From the NCBI RefSeq assembly GCF_035918095.1, contig NZ_CP109137.1, positions 496,001-560,000 on the forward strand: a stretch of DNA of 64,000 bases, in the 5' to 3' direction. Numbering within the stretch: position 1 is the stretch's first letter; each line of letters opens with the position of its first letter. The stretch comes from Streptomyces sp. NBC_01750. Lineage in GTDB: Bacteria > Actinomycetota > Actinomycetes > Streptomycetales > Streptomycetaceae. The notes beneath the pieces are model-generated. The model searched no databases and was not told the origin of the DNA. It saw only the letters and a program-made list of their open reading frames with translations. Shown piece by piece: positions 35,749 to 44,401 of the stretch. Position numbers and translations under genes: made by a program.

Positions 35749-36057
35749 ATGCGCGCACTGCCCCAGCCCAAGCCCGAAGACTTCGATCTGGCGACCGTGC
35801 TGCACGCCCTCGGCGACCCTGTGCGGCTGGAGCTGCTGCGGCGCCTGGCAGCGGACGGCGAAACCACCTGCAGCCCAGAGGGGATGACTGTTCCGCGCTC
35901 GACGCTGTCGAACCACTGGCGCATCCTGCGCGAGGCGGGCATCACGTCCACGCACATCAGCGGGAAGACCCGCCTGGTGACCTTGCGCCGGGATGACCTC
36001 GACGCCCGCTTCCCCCGCCTGCTCAGCGCAGTACTCGATTCACCCGATCCTTCGTAA
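35749..36057 (+). CDS. ArsR-type winged-helix regulator
   Basis: 102 residues, with GAGGAGG upstream of the ATG. DLATVLHALGDPVRLELLRR and VPRSTLSNHWRILREAGITS are the ArsR dimerisation and recognition helices. No CxC metal motif is present (a single Cys in TTCSPEG), so it is not an arsenic-type sensor. It likely represses the divergent VOC gene and itself. Confidence 0.88.
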   Translation: MRALPQPKPEDFDLATVLHALGDPVRLELLRRLAADGETTCSPEGMTVPRSTLSNHWRILREAGITSTHISGKTRLVTLRRDDLDARFPRLLSAVLDSPDPS

Positions 36058-36114
36058 ACCCCTGATCCGGCCGGGCCCACCTGACCCCGACACCGCTGAT
36101 CACACCGAGTCCGC

Positions 36115-36489
36115 GTGAAGGTCGAGGCGTTCAACGGCTTCTCCCAGTGGATCGGCTTCGGCAACGGCGGCGTCATCACCGACCACGACCCCGTCGAGCA
36201 GGAGAGGACCGCGAAATTCAACGCGCTGCTCACGAACGCGGTGACCTTCCACAACGCCCTGGACATCGCCGAGATCGTCAGCCAGCTCCAGGAGGAGGGC
36301 CGCGTCATCGACCCCGAGGGCCTGGCCCACATCTCGCCGTATCTGACCGAGCAAATCCGCCGCTTTGGCGAGTACCCCACCCACGAACTCGGCCTTGAGC
36401 CCGGACCGTACGAACCCACACCTGGATGTCGATTTCGGGCCGCGGCGCTGCGACCCGCCAGGCGCGGACGGCTACGGCCAGGCGGCCTG
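36115..36489 (+). pseudogene. C-terminal remnant of a Tn3-family transposase
   Basis: Reads VKVEAFNGFSQWIGFGNGGV, ITDHDPVEQERTAKFNALLT, NAVTFHNALDIAEIV and HISPYLTEQIRRFGEYPTHE, the conserved end of Tn3 TnpA. A frameshift near 36415 moves the last stretch (HLDVDFGPRRCDPPGADGYG then QAA, stop at 36487-36489) to another frame. The first ~880 residues of the protein are gone. Confidence 0.85.
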
Positions 36490-36570
36490 ACCAGGTGGAA
36501 CGGCCAGGTTCTCCGCCCCACGCCGGTCAGCCAACGGCAGGTTGACGCCTTCCTCGTGGAGGCGATCAGC

Positions 36571-36605
36571 CTGCCTGTGCGCCGACGGCAGCGGCACACA
36601 GGCAG
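36571..36605 (-). terminator. Hairpin terminator after the MFS gene
   Basis: CTGCCTGTGCGCCG pairs with 36592-36605 in 13 of 14 positions around a seven-base loop, starting 11 bases beyond the minus-strand MFS stop. Confidence 0.65.
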
Positions 36606-36615
36606 GATGGAGGAA

Positions 36616-37413
36616 CTAGACCTCGACGGCAGCTTCGTCCTCGGCCTTGTCGGCGGGGGCCAGTGGCTTGGGGCGGCCGGGCAGGAGCAGGCACAGCGGG
36701 ACGGCGACGGCGGTGAAGGCCACCGACCACCAGAAGGCGTCGTCGAAGCCGTCGGCCAGGGCGTCCGGGGTGTGGGCGTCGCCGGCGGTGTGCTGGAGGA
36801 TGACGGCGAGGACGGCGATACCCACCGAGCCGCCGATCTGCTGGGCGACGCGGGTGATGATGCTGGCGTCGGGGATCTCCTTGTGTTCCAGGCCGACGAA
36901 GGCGGCGCCGCTGAGCGCGATCATGGCGGCGCCCAAGCCGATGCCGCGGACGAGCAGTGCGGCTATGAGCAGGACCTTGCTGGTGTCGGCGGTGACGAAA
37001 GCGAACGGCACGGTGGCTGCGGCGACGAAGGCGAAGGCGGCGAAGGCGACCCAGCGGGGGCCGATGCGGTCGGTGTACTTGCCTGCCAGGGTGCGTGCGA
37101 GGAGCGCGCCGACGCCCTGCGGGATGAGCAGCAGTCCGGCGCCGAGGGCGTCCTCGCCGCGGACCTGCTGAAAGTACAGGGGCAGCAGCATCATCGCCCC
37201 GTACAGGGTGATGCCGCCCAGGAAGAGCAGGGCGGAGGAGGAGGCCACCGCGCGGTGGCGGAAGAGCCTCAGGTTGACCAGGGCGCCGGTGGTGCGGGTC
37301 AGCGCCCGGGCGGTGAAGCCGCCGACCAGGGCGAGTCCGCCGATCAGCGGGATGAGGACCTTGGCGCCGGCGAAGCCCGCGCCGCCCTCGACGGTCCGGT
37401 TGGGAGTGCTCAC
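36616..37413 (-). CDS. C-terminal half of a DHA2-type MFS efflux transporter
   Basis: 265 residues from GTG 37413, with AGGTGG upstream. The sequence begins MSTPNRTVEGGAGFAGAKVL then IPLIGGLALVGGF, which corresponds to about helix 8 of a 14-helix EmrB/QacA transporter, and continues through VNLRLFRHRAVASSSALLFL, GGITLYGAMMLLPLYFQQVR and RIGPRWVAFAAFAF to a final helix. The first half (helices 1-7, with the signature antiporter motifs) is missing, so about six or seven helices remain. A start, ribosome site, operators and terminator are nevertheless in place. Confidence 0.8.
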   Translation of the reverse strand: MSTPNRTVEGGAGFAGAKVLIPLIGGLALVGGFTARALTRTTGALVNLRLFRHRAVASSSALLFLGGITLYGAMMLLPLYFQQVRGEDALGAGLLLIPQGVGALLARTLAGKYTDRIGPRWVAFAAFAFVAAATVPFAFVTADTSKVLLIAALLVRGIGLGAAMIALSGAAFVGLEHKEIPDASIITRVAQQIGGSVGIAVLAVILQHTAGDAHTPDALADGFDDAFWWSVAFTAVAVPLCLLLPGRPKPLAPADKAEDEAAVEV

Positions 37414-37424
37414 GAGCAGCCACC

Positions 37425-37490
37425 TAAGATATAGAGTCCTATCTTACGGCTGCCACAGTAGGGCTCCGGAATAAGATAGGCAAATCTATC
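37425..37490. promoter_or_regulatory. Two candidate TetR operators between MFS and TetR genes
   Basis: TAAGATA (37425-37431) and TATCTTA (37440-37446) are exact complements eight bases apart. A second copy, GATAG (37475-37479) and CTATC (37486-37490), again begins with TAAGATAG. Two related inverted repeats in the divergent gap suit autorepression by the TetR protein. Confidence 0.6.
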
Positions 37491-37504
37491 CAAGGGAGTT
37501 ACGG

Positions 37505-38074
37505 ATGCCCGAGCGACGCCGCGGAGCGGCACTGGAGAAGGCGCTCCTCGATGCGGCCTGGGAAGAACTCACAGACAACGGCTACGCCAGGTTCACCATG
37601 GACGCCGTCGTCAAGCGCGCGGGCACCAGCCCTCCCGTGCTCTACCGCCGCTGGTCCGACCGCGACGAGCTCCTCCGGGCGACCATCGTCCACATCCTGA
37701 AGGAGTACCGCCTCGACATTCCCGATACGGGAAGCCTGCGGGAGGACATCCTCACCCTCATGCGGGAGATCAACGCCACCCGTGTCCAGCTCATCACCGT
37801 CATGAGCGTGTACCTCGCCGGCCACTACCAGGAGACCGGAAGAAGCTCTCGTGACCTGCGCGACCCCCTTGCGACGGGGCGCAAGGAAGCTCTCGACGCG
37901 CTCTTCGACCGCGCCGTCGACCGCGGCGAGATCAAACCAGAACTCCTCACCGAGCGCATCAAGTCCCTCCCCTTCGACCTGCTGCGCCACGAAATCCTCG
38001 TGACCTTCGCCTCTGTGCCCGACCACGTCCTCGAAGAGATCGTCGACACGGTCTTCCTTCCCCTGGTGCACTGA
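37505..38074 (+). CDS. TetR family transcriptional regulator
   Basis: 189 residues; GGGAG lies about eight bases before the ATG. KALLDAAWEELTDNGYARFT then MDAVVKRAGTSPPVLYRRWS is the TetR HTH at 10-55, and the rest is the helical ligand domain. It is divergent to the truncated efflux gene, with which it shares the operator region, and is followed 18 bases later by the recombinase remnant. Confidence 0.92.
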   Translation: MPERRRGAALEKALLDAAWEELTDNGYARFTMDAVVKRAGTSPPVLYRRWSDRDELLRATIVHILKEYRLDIPDTGSLREDILTLMREINATRVQLITVMSVYLAGHYQETGRSSRDLRDPLATGRKEALDALFDRAVDRGEIKPELLTERIKSLPFDLLRHEILVTFASVPDHVLEEIVDTVFLPLVH

Positions 38075-38091
38075 CCGGAGCAGCACCACAC

Positions 38092-38465
38092 CTGGTGCTG
38101 GAGATGCTCGCCGGACCGCTCCAGGGGATGTACGACCCGAGCGGGCACGGCGGGCTGCTGTTCGCGTTCTTGCCGCGACGGCGGAGACCGAGCGGGAGAA
38201 CATCCGCGGGTCCACGCCCGAAGGGCTCGACGCCGCGGCCCGCAAGGGCAAGCACGGCGGCGGGCCCCAGGTCATCACCGACGACTTGCTGCACACCGTG
38301 CTGCGGCGCCGCGCGGGCGGCGAGTCCGTCGAGCAGATCCAGCCTGACCTGATCATCCCCACCGGCAAACGCAAGGGACAGAGCCCCAGCGTCGCCAGTG
38401 TCTACCGGGCCCTTGCCGAACACGAAAAGACCCAGGCGGTGCGAGGCTACCGCGGGGGGCCGTAA
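38092..38465 (+). pseudogene. C-terminal remnant of a Tn3-type serine recombinase (resolvase)
   Basis: Reads LVLEMLAGPLQGMYDPSGHG then GLLFAF, then in another frame VLAATAETERENIRGSTPEG, LDAAARKGKHGGGPQVITDD, LLHTVLRRRAGGESVEQIQP, DLIIPTGKRKGQSPSVASVY and RALAEHEKT. This is the long helix and HTH end of resolvases that accompany actinobacterial Tn3 elements. The frameshift is near 38170, and the catalytic Ser domain is missing. Confidence 0.82.
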
Positions 38466-38541
38466 TGCCAAGCCGGGGTCTCCCGGCTGTAGGTGGAAAC
38501 CCAGTTGCTCTGCCTGAACGCCGCTGACAGGGTCCTGGGCC

Positions 38542-39381
38542 ATGCCCACCTTCTCCGCGCATGACGGAACCCAGCTTGCATACCGCGTGTTCGGAGACGG
38601 CCCTCCTCTGATCTGCCTGCCGGGGGGACCGATGCAGGACTCCGTGTACCTCGGCGACCTCGGCGGCCTTTCCGCGCACCGGCAGTTGGTCATGCTGGAT
38701 CTCCGGGGCACCGGCCGGTCCGCGATACCGGAGGACACCGCCTCCTACCGTTGCGACCACCTTGTCGATGACGTGGACGCCCTGCGCGAGCATCTTGACC
38801 TGGAGAGGATGGACCTGCTCGCGCATTCCGCAGGCGCGAATCTGGCGGCGCTGTATGCGGACCGCCACCCGGAATATGTCAGCAAGCTCGCCCTGATCAC
38901 GCCGAGTGTCATGGCCGTCGGGATCGCGATCACTGCGGGCCTCCGGCGCGAGACTGCGCAGCTCCGCCAGGACGAGCCGTGGTTCCCCGCGGCGTTCGCG
39001 GCCTTGGAAGCGATCACTTCCGGCAAGGCCACGGACGACTGCTGGCAGGCCATCGCGCCGTTCTTCTACGGCCGCTGGGACGCCAGGGCCCAAGCCCATC
39101 AGGCTGCTGAGGACGGGCAGAAGAACAAGGAGGCGGCCACGGAGTTCGGCGCCGAAGGCGCTTTCGACCCGGACGCCACCCGCGCGGCCCTCGCACGGTT
39201 CGGCGGGCCCGTGCTCCTGCTCGCCGGGGAGGTCGATCTCAATTCCCCTCCTCGCGCGACCGCCGAGTTCACCGAGCTGTTCCGGAACGCCGAACTCGTC
39301 ATGCAGTCCGGAGCCGGACACTTCCCCTGGCTCGACGATCCCGACCGGTTCGTGGCGACCACCGCGGCGTTCCTGCGGTAG
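38542..39381 (+). CDS. Alpha/beta hydrolase, proline-iminopeptidase-like
   Basis: 279 residues. LICLPGGPMQDSVYLGDLGG has the HGGPG-like oxyanion loop in a variant form, LLAHSAGANLAALYA the nucleophile elbow (Ser in HSAGA), LLLAGEVDLNSPP the acid region and SGAGHFPWLDDP the catalytic His. All triad members are visible. No signal peptide. Substrate unknown; esterase or aminopeptidase are both possible. Confidence 0.9.
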   Translation: MPTFSAHDGTQLAYRVFGDGPPLICLPGGPMQDSVYLGDLGGLSAHRQLVMLDLRGTGRSAIPEDTASYRCDHLVDDVDALREHLDLERMDLLAHSAGANLAALYADRHPEYVSKLALITPSVMAVGIAITAGLRRETAQLRQDEPWFPAAFAALEAITSGKATDDCWQAIAPFFYGRWDARAQAHQAAEDGQKNKEAATEFGAEGAFDPDATRAALARFGGPVLLLAGEVDLNSPPRATAEFTELFRNAELVMQSGAGHFPWLDDPDRFVATTAAFLR

Positions 39382-39946
39382 CCGACCGCTCGGTCGTCCG
39401 GCACCACATGTGGGAGTTGCACCGCTCCCCCGCCGCCTACCGATCGGCTGCGGATCCTCGGGCCACTGATGCGCCGTCATTTCCCGCTCCGGCCGACCGG
39501 ATCCTCCTGGCGTATGCAGATGCTGCCCGCGGCCATCGGCCGAGAACACAGGGCAAGATCGCTCTCGGCGCCATTACTGTCACCGCGCCCTGGCTCCCCC
39601 CCGGTCGCGACACACCGGACAGGACTGGAGACCGATACGTTCTCGCGCCCTGGCCGGAGCGGCGGCCAGGGTGCGCTGCGACGGGACAAGGAGCTCCTGA
39701 AGGATCCGTGGACGCGGCCTCCCCGGGGGAAATGCCGCACCCCGGAAGCACTCGGGTGATCCAAAGAGAAACAGCCGGGACCTGTAGCACATAGAAGTGG
39801 CTGACGTTCCTCGATGCTCAACCGACTCAGGCGCACCAGAGAATGCAGACCACGCCTTGCTCTTATCCTTTGAAGCCGACTCACATTCAAATTGAAGATC
39901 ACCGTGCTAACGTCGGGAGACTGAATCACTGAATTGCGGGGGACCA
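39382..39946. other. Intergenic region, no supported gene
   Basis: About 565 bases before the ROK gene. The last 120 bases have lower GC and probably hold its promoter. Frames elsewhere are short and arginine/serine-rich. Confidence 0.4.
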
Positions 39947-41170
39947 ATGCTTCAGTTGCATGACCGTCTGGGTCCAGCGCGGGGAACGCGAGCCATCAAT
40001 CACAAGCATGTTCTACTCTCCATCATGATCAAGGGAGATACTCAGGCCAGTCTGGCCCGGCGTACCGGACTCGCCCAGTCCACCGTGTCGAACATCGTCC
40101 GGGAGTTACACACGGCCGGAGTTGTGCCCAACGGCCGAAACGGGCAGACCTCCCCCGCCGGACGCAGGACAACGGTGTGCCTGCCGGCGACACGCCATGT
40201 TGCAGTCGGCGTCCACCTGGGGTTCAACCAGGCAACGGTCGTCGCCCGACGTGTTGATCGCCCCGTTGCCGAGACGCAGAGCGAGCACGTCGGGAGCGGC
40301 GCCAACAGGGGCATGGGCGAGGTCATACCAGTCCTCAAGCAAGCAATCCGCGATGCCGTCGGCAAGACGGGCCTGCGACTCGAAGACGTGATATCCCTCG
40401 GTGTGGCCGTGCCACGGATGGTGGACCCCAGGTCCGGCAAGTTCGCCAGCCCCGTTCTGCCTCCCTGGAGCGAGGGTGACGACCCGTCGCGGGACCTGGG
40501 TGATTGGCTGGGCGTACCGGGCGCGCTCGACAATGACGCCAACCTCGGCGCGCTGGCGGAGCAGATATACGCGACGGACGGTCATACCGAGATCGTGGTC
40601 TACATCAAGGGCTCCACCGGTGTCGGCGCCGGCCTGGTCATCAGCAACAATCCGATTCGCGGGCGTGGAATGGCGGGGGAAATCGGCCATCTTGTGCTCG
40701 ACCCGGACGGCGCGGTCTGCCGCTGCGGCGGGCGGGGATGCCTGGAGACGATGATTGGCGCGGACGCTCTCGTCCGCCAGGCTCGCGACGCGTTGTCAGG
40801 AAGCGCGGTGGATGTGCCGCATTCGCTCGCCTCCCTGATCGAAAAAGCCCAGGCGGGGGACGTCGTATGCGAGCGCGTCGTGCGCGATGCCGGACGTGTC
40901 CTCGGCCAGGCCCTCGCGCAGGTGTGCAACCTGCTGAATCCCGACTTGATCGTCGTGGGCGGACAGCTCGGCGTCGCCCAAGGCATGATCCTTGACCCGT
41001 GCCGGGAGTCTCTGACGCGCTACGCCCTGCGGGGCGCGGTGGGCGCCCAGAGCGGGTTCACCCTCAAGCCGAGTTCGATGAACCAACTGTCCGAGGCACA
41101 GGGGGCCCTGGTACTGGGTCTGACCTCCCTCCGCAGGACGGACGACACCCAGGAACCGGACAGGGAATGA
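39947..41170 (+). CDS. ROK family transcriptional regulator
   Basis: 407 residues; GGGGGA lies five bases before the ATG. An N-terminal winged HTH (KGDTQASLARRTGLAQSTVS then NIVRELHTAG) is followed by the ROK sugar-kinase fold: LGVAVPRMVDP, GDWLGVPGALDNDANLGALA and the zinc motif CRCGGRGCLETMIGADALV. Such proteins bind a sugar or related ligand and repress nearby genes. It is 360 bases upstream of the lasso peptide genes on the same strand and could control them, though ROK proteins are not a usual lasso-cluster part. Confidence 0.9.
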   Translation: MLQLHDRLGPARGTRAINHKHVLLSIMIKGDTQASLARRTGLAQSTVSNIVRELHTAGVVPNGRNGQTSPAGRRTTVCLPATRHVAVGVHLGFNQATVVARRVDRPVAETQSEHVGSGANRGMGEVIPVLKQAIRDAVGKTGLRLEDVISLGVAVPRMVDPRSGKFASPVLPPWSEGDDPSRDLGDWLGVPGALDNDANLGALAEQIYATDGHTEIVVYIKGSTGVGAGLVISNNPIRGRGMAGEIGHLVLDPDGAVCRCGGRGCLETMIGADALVRQARDALSGSAVDVPHSLASLIEKAQAGDVVCERVVRDAGRVLGQALAQVCNLLNPDLIVVGGQLGVAQGMILDPCRESLTRYALRGAVGAQSGFTLKPSSMNQLSEAQGALVLGLTSLRRTDDTQEPDRE

Positions 41171-41529
41171 GCGAAAGGCCCCTCACGCAGCGCCGAGCGC
41201 GGGTTCGACAGTCGGGCATGAAGGTTGCTATCCATTCTCCGGGGCATTTTTCGGCGACCTGAACCGTGGAAGCTCCGATTGTCCGCGCAGAGCTGCAATT
41301 TGGCACAGGCGCCTGAAAGTACACGCGTGCCGGCCGCTCCTCGGCGCGTCAACCAGCGGCTGACCCACGTAGACAGCCGCTGCCGCCTCCTGTCATTGTG
41401 AGCGGCCGATATATGGCGTCCTGGGGCCCCACAGCCTCGTTGGCGGCTAAAGTCGAATACCTGACGCTGACCAATCATGTTCGGTGGATGCGATTACCTG
41501 TGCCTTTAGGACCGACTCCGGGTGGGTAT
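41171..41529. other. Region upstream of the lasso precursor; likely operon promoter
   Basis: About 360 bases of moderately lower GC. The precursor frame is open back to 41398, but its upstream part (SGRYMASWGPTASLAAK) does not look like leader peptide. No clear promoter boxes or palindromes could be fixed by eye. Confidence 0.4.
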
Positions 41530-41733
41530 ATGCCTTTCTTGAGAAAACACGCCAACCGGTCGCCCCGACCGTCCGTTTCCGATGCTTCTGCCCCTGCGGG
41601 CCTCGACGCAGCTGACCGCCATCGCGACGCCTACGATCCACCGGCGGTGGTGGATCTCGGTCATGTGCGGGAGGTGACCCTCGGAAGCTCCAGTAGCGGG
41701 AACGCCGACGCCAACTCTCACTATTACTGGTGA
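41530..41733 (+). CDS. Lasso peptide precursor (A protein)
   Basis: 67 residues from ATG 41530, preceded by GGGTGGG; longer starts at 41488 or 41398 are possible. The leader has the RRE-recognition motif in full: Tyr35, Pro38, Val40 (usually Leu), Gly44 and Thr50, that is YxxPx(V)xxxGxxxxxT. With Thr at -2 and Leu at -1, cleavage gives the 16-residue core GSSSSGNADANSHYYW. Gly1 can form a macrolactam with Asp9, leaving a seven-residue tail whose His13, Tyr14, Tyr15 and Trp16 can act as plugs. No cysteine is present, so it would be a class II lasso peptide. The cyclase gene follows 33 bases later. Confidence 0.88.
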   Translation: MPFLRKHANRSPRPSVSDASAPAGLDAADRHRDAYDPPAVVDLGHVREVTLGSSSSGNADANSHYYW

Positions 41734-41766
41734 GCTGGGTGATTGCTCCTCCTCACGGGAGGTCGA

Positions 41767-43623
41767 ATGAGCGCTCCCAACGCCGCTGACAACGGCATTG
41801 ACCGGCGGTGCCATCCGGAGTTCACCGGCGTCTTCCCGCCCCTGCCCGGCTCGCCCACCCTGGTCACGGGGGAAGCGGACCTCGTGTCCCCTCTCGGCTC
41901 GGCTCTGCGCGCCGTGGGCCGGTGGAGGGAAGGTGAACTGCGCAGCTTCCAGTGCGCTGAAGGCTCTGTCATCACGGTGGGTCAGTGTCTCGCCGAGGAG
42001 CGGGAGTTCAGACAAGACGCTCAGCGTGCGCTCGCCACGGACCGGCTGGCTTCCCTGACCCGGTGGACCGGCAGCTACCTGTGTCTTGTGGTGCGCCCGG
42101 GCGACCTCACGGCCTTCGCAGATCTGGCCGGGCAGTACCCGCTGTACTTCCGTCGCCGCCCCGGTCGCACCTGGATCGGCTCACGGCCGACGACAGTCGC
42201 CGGCGCAGCCGGCGGCGGATGCCGGCCGGACCTTCAGGTCCTTGCGGCGCAGGTCTTCTGTCCTGGTGTACCCCTGCTGCCCGGAAACAGATCGGTGGTG
42301 GCCGGTGTCGAGCAGCTCGGCGCAGGCCAGGCCCTTCGGATCACCGCGGAGGGCAAGTGCACCCAGTGGGAGTACGAGACGCTCCTGCCCGACGCGGACG
42401 CTTCTCTCGCAGAGAGGGCCGAGGCGCTGAGAGGGGCACTCGTTGAGTCAGTGGGGCGGCGTGCTGCCCGCGCCGGGACGCTCACGGCCGATTTCAGCGG
42501 CGGCCTGGATTCCACTTCGCTCGCCTTTCTGGCGCTCGACCGTGGAACAGAACCCTTACCCGTGTTCACCTACCACCGGGCGGGGGTGGCGTGTGACGAC
42601 CTGGACTACGCACGCCGGTACGCGCGGCTCGATGAACGGCTTCGTCTGGAGGTGGTCACCGGCACCCCCGGTACCTTGCCCTACCAGGGGATGGAAGGCG
42701 CGGGGCGCAACGGCGAACCCGACCCCGCGGCGGTGGGGACGGCTCGCACTCGGCTGCGCCTTCAGCGCATTGCACAGCACGGCGGAGACGTCCACCTCGG
42801 CGGCGAGGGCGGCGACGCGCTCCTCTCGGCACCGCCCTCCTACCTGGCCGGCCTTGCGCGGCCCGGCGGCTTGCGTACGCTCGGTCGGCACAGCCACGTT
42901 CTCGCACGGTCGCGCCATGCATCGCCTCTCAAAGTCATGGGCAGCGCGGTCCGCCTGGCGCGCACACCGCTGGCGACAGCACTACGCCGTACCGCGAACC
43001 TTCTGGAGCGGCCGGAAGCACCCGACCCTCATTGGCTGGACACGGTGAGCTGGTGGCTCGCCCCAGGCCCGGAGGTCACCTGGCTCACCAACTCTTCACG
43101 GCGGGAGCTCTCGCAACTGGCCCGCTCGCGAATCTCGAGCGATGCCGAGCCCTTGAGTACGCAGCCGGACCTGCACACGACACGGCACGAGTTGCGCACC
43201 TCGGCCTCCGCGCAACGTCAACTCGACCACATTGCGGCGGATTTCGGGATCTGGCCACAGGCCCCGTTCCTCGACAATGACGTCATCCGGGCGTGTTTGC
43301 GGCTGCCCGCACACCTGCGCGCTGATCCCCCCCTCTTCAAACCACTGCTCGGCGCAGCGCTGTCGGGCGCAGTCCCCACCCCCGTACTGACCCGCCGGAC
43401 CAAGGGTGACTACTCGGATGAGGACTATCAGGGCATCCGCCTCGCCTCCACAGCGCTGCGCGAAGTCCTCGACACCTCGCACCTGGCCGGCTTCGGTGTC
43501 ATTGATCCGGACGCGGTCGCGGCCTCACTGAACCGCGCGCTGATGGGGCTGCGCGCCCCCTTTCCGGCGCTGAACCGGCTTCTCGGCGTCGAGTTGTGGC
43601 TGCGAAGCGCACCATGGCACTGA
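41767..43623 (+). CDS. Lasso peptide cyclase (asparagine synthetase-like C protein)
   Basis: 618 residues from ATG 41767, with CGGGAGG six bases upstream; a TTG eight codons earlier is not needed. The C-terminal half has the ATP-pyrophosphatase motif FSGGLDSTS (residues 243-250) and VHLGGEGGDALLSAPPSYLA, as in asparagine synthetase B. The N-terminal half resembles the glutaminase domain but lacks the Cys2 nucleophile, as in lasso cyclases. It would adenylate the core Asp9 side chain and join it to Gly1. The neighbouring A and B genes fix the function. Confidence 0.9.
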   Translation: MSAPNAADNGIDRRCHPEFTGVFPPLPGSPTLVTGEADLVSPLGSALRAVGRWREGELRSFQCAEGSVITVGQCLAEEREFRQDAQRALATDRLASLTRWTGSYLCLVVRPGDLTAFADLAGQYPLYFRRRPGRTWIGSRPTTVAGAAGGGCRPDLQVLAAQVFCPGVPLLPGNRSVVAGVEQLGAGQALRITAEGKCTQWEYETLLPDADASLAERAEALRGALVESVGRRAARAGTLTADFSGGLDSTSLAFLALDRGTEPLPVFTYHRAGVACDDLDYARRYARLDERLRLEVVTGTPGTLPYQGMEGAGRNGEPDPAAVGTARTRLRLQRIAQHGGDVHLGGEGGDALLSAPPSYLAGLARPGGLRTLGRHSHVLARSRHASPLKVMGSAVRLARTPLATALRRTANLLERPEAPDPHWLDTVSWWLAPGPEVTWLTNSSRRELSQLARSRISSDAEPLSTQPDLHTTRHELRTSASAQRQLDHIAADFGIWPQAPFLDNDVIRACLRLPAHLRADPPLFKPLLGAALSGAVPTPVLTRRTKGDYSDEDYQGIRLASTALREVLDTSHLAGFGVIDPDAVAASLNRALMGLRAPFPALNRLLGVELWLRSAPWH

Positions 43624-43663
43624 CACCCGCCGACCTGCCGACCCGCCGTAGAAAAGGCACCTC

Positions 43664-44401
43664 ATGACCGGTTTCCAGATCCCCAAGCATGTCCATCTCG
43701 GCGACACCTCCCACGGGGGGACGGTGCTCTTCAACACCCGGTCCGGTCAGTGGTACGCGATGAACGGCACCGCTCGCACGCTCTGGGAGGAGTGGCACCG
43801 CACCGGTGATTTCGACTTCGCCGTGCGAACGGTGGCTGACCGCTTCCCCCGTGTGCGCTACGACCGCGTGCGGCTCGACGCCGAAAGGGTGGCCGGCGAT
43901 CTGGTCGAGCGCGGCCTGGTGAACCCGTGCGGAGAACTCGCCCCGGCCGGCCCGGACCTGCGGCTCGAAGCCGCCAAGAGCACAAGTGGGGAGCCGGTCT
44001 TCGCCAAGCCAGCCGGCACCGTCCGGCGGTCAAGCGCGGCTGGGTTGCTCGGACTGCTCCTCGCACTGTGTCTGCTACGGCTCCCCTTCCGCGTCTCCGT
44101 GCATACCGTCGACGTGCTCAAGCAGCGCCGGGGCCGTCGACCGGCCACGATGCACCAGGCCGAGGTGATGCTCGCAGCCGTCCGCCGAGCCGGTAACCGC
44201 TACCCGGGGCGAGTCGCCTGCCTGGAGGACTCGCTGGGCACTGTGCTCGGCCTCGCCCTGGCAGGGCTCACAGCCGATTGGTGTCTCGGCAGTGCCGGTG
44301 ATCCTTACCGATTCCATGCCTGGGTGGAGGTGCTGGGCAAGACCGTGACACGTCCCGAGGACGACGACCGGGTCCATTTCCAACGGGTGCTGGTGCTCTG
44401 A
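43664..44401 (+). CDS. Lasso peptide B protein: fused RRE (B1) and leader peptidase (B2)
   Basis: 245 residues. Residues 1-90 form a PqqD-like RRE (VLFNTRSGQWYAMNGTARTL then WEEW), which binds the leader motif. Residues about 120-245 are the transglutaminase-like peptidase: catalytic Cys186 in RVACLEDSLGTVLGL, His218 in YRFHAWVEV, and an Asp in the PEDDDRVHF end region. In most actinobacterial clusters B1 and B2 are separate genes; here they are one protein, with a linker at 91-125. It cuts the leader so that the cyclase can close the ring. Last gene of the A-C-B operon. Confidence 0.9.
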   Translation: MTGFQIPKHVHLGDTSHGGTVLFNTRSGQWYAMNGTARTLWEEWHRTGDFDFAVRTVADRFPRVRYDRVRLDAERVAGDLVERGLVNPCGELAPAGPDLRLEAAKSTSGEPVFAKPAGTVRRSSAAGLLGLLLALCLLRLPFRVSVHTVDVLKQRRGRRPATMHQAEVMLAAVRRAGNRYPGRVACLEDSLGTVLGLALAGLTADWCLGSAGDPYRFHAWVEVLGKTVTRPEDDDRVHFQRVLVL

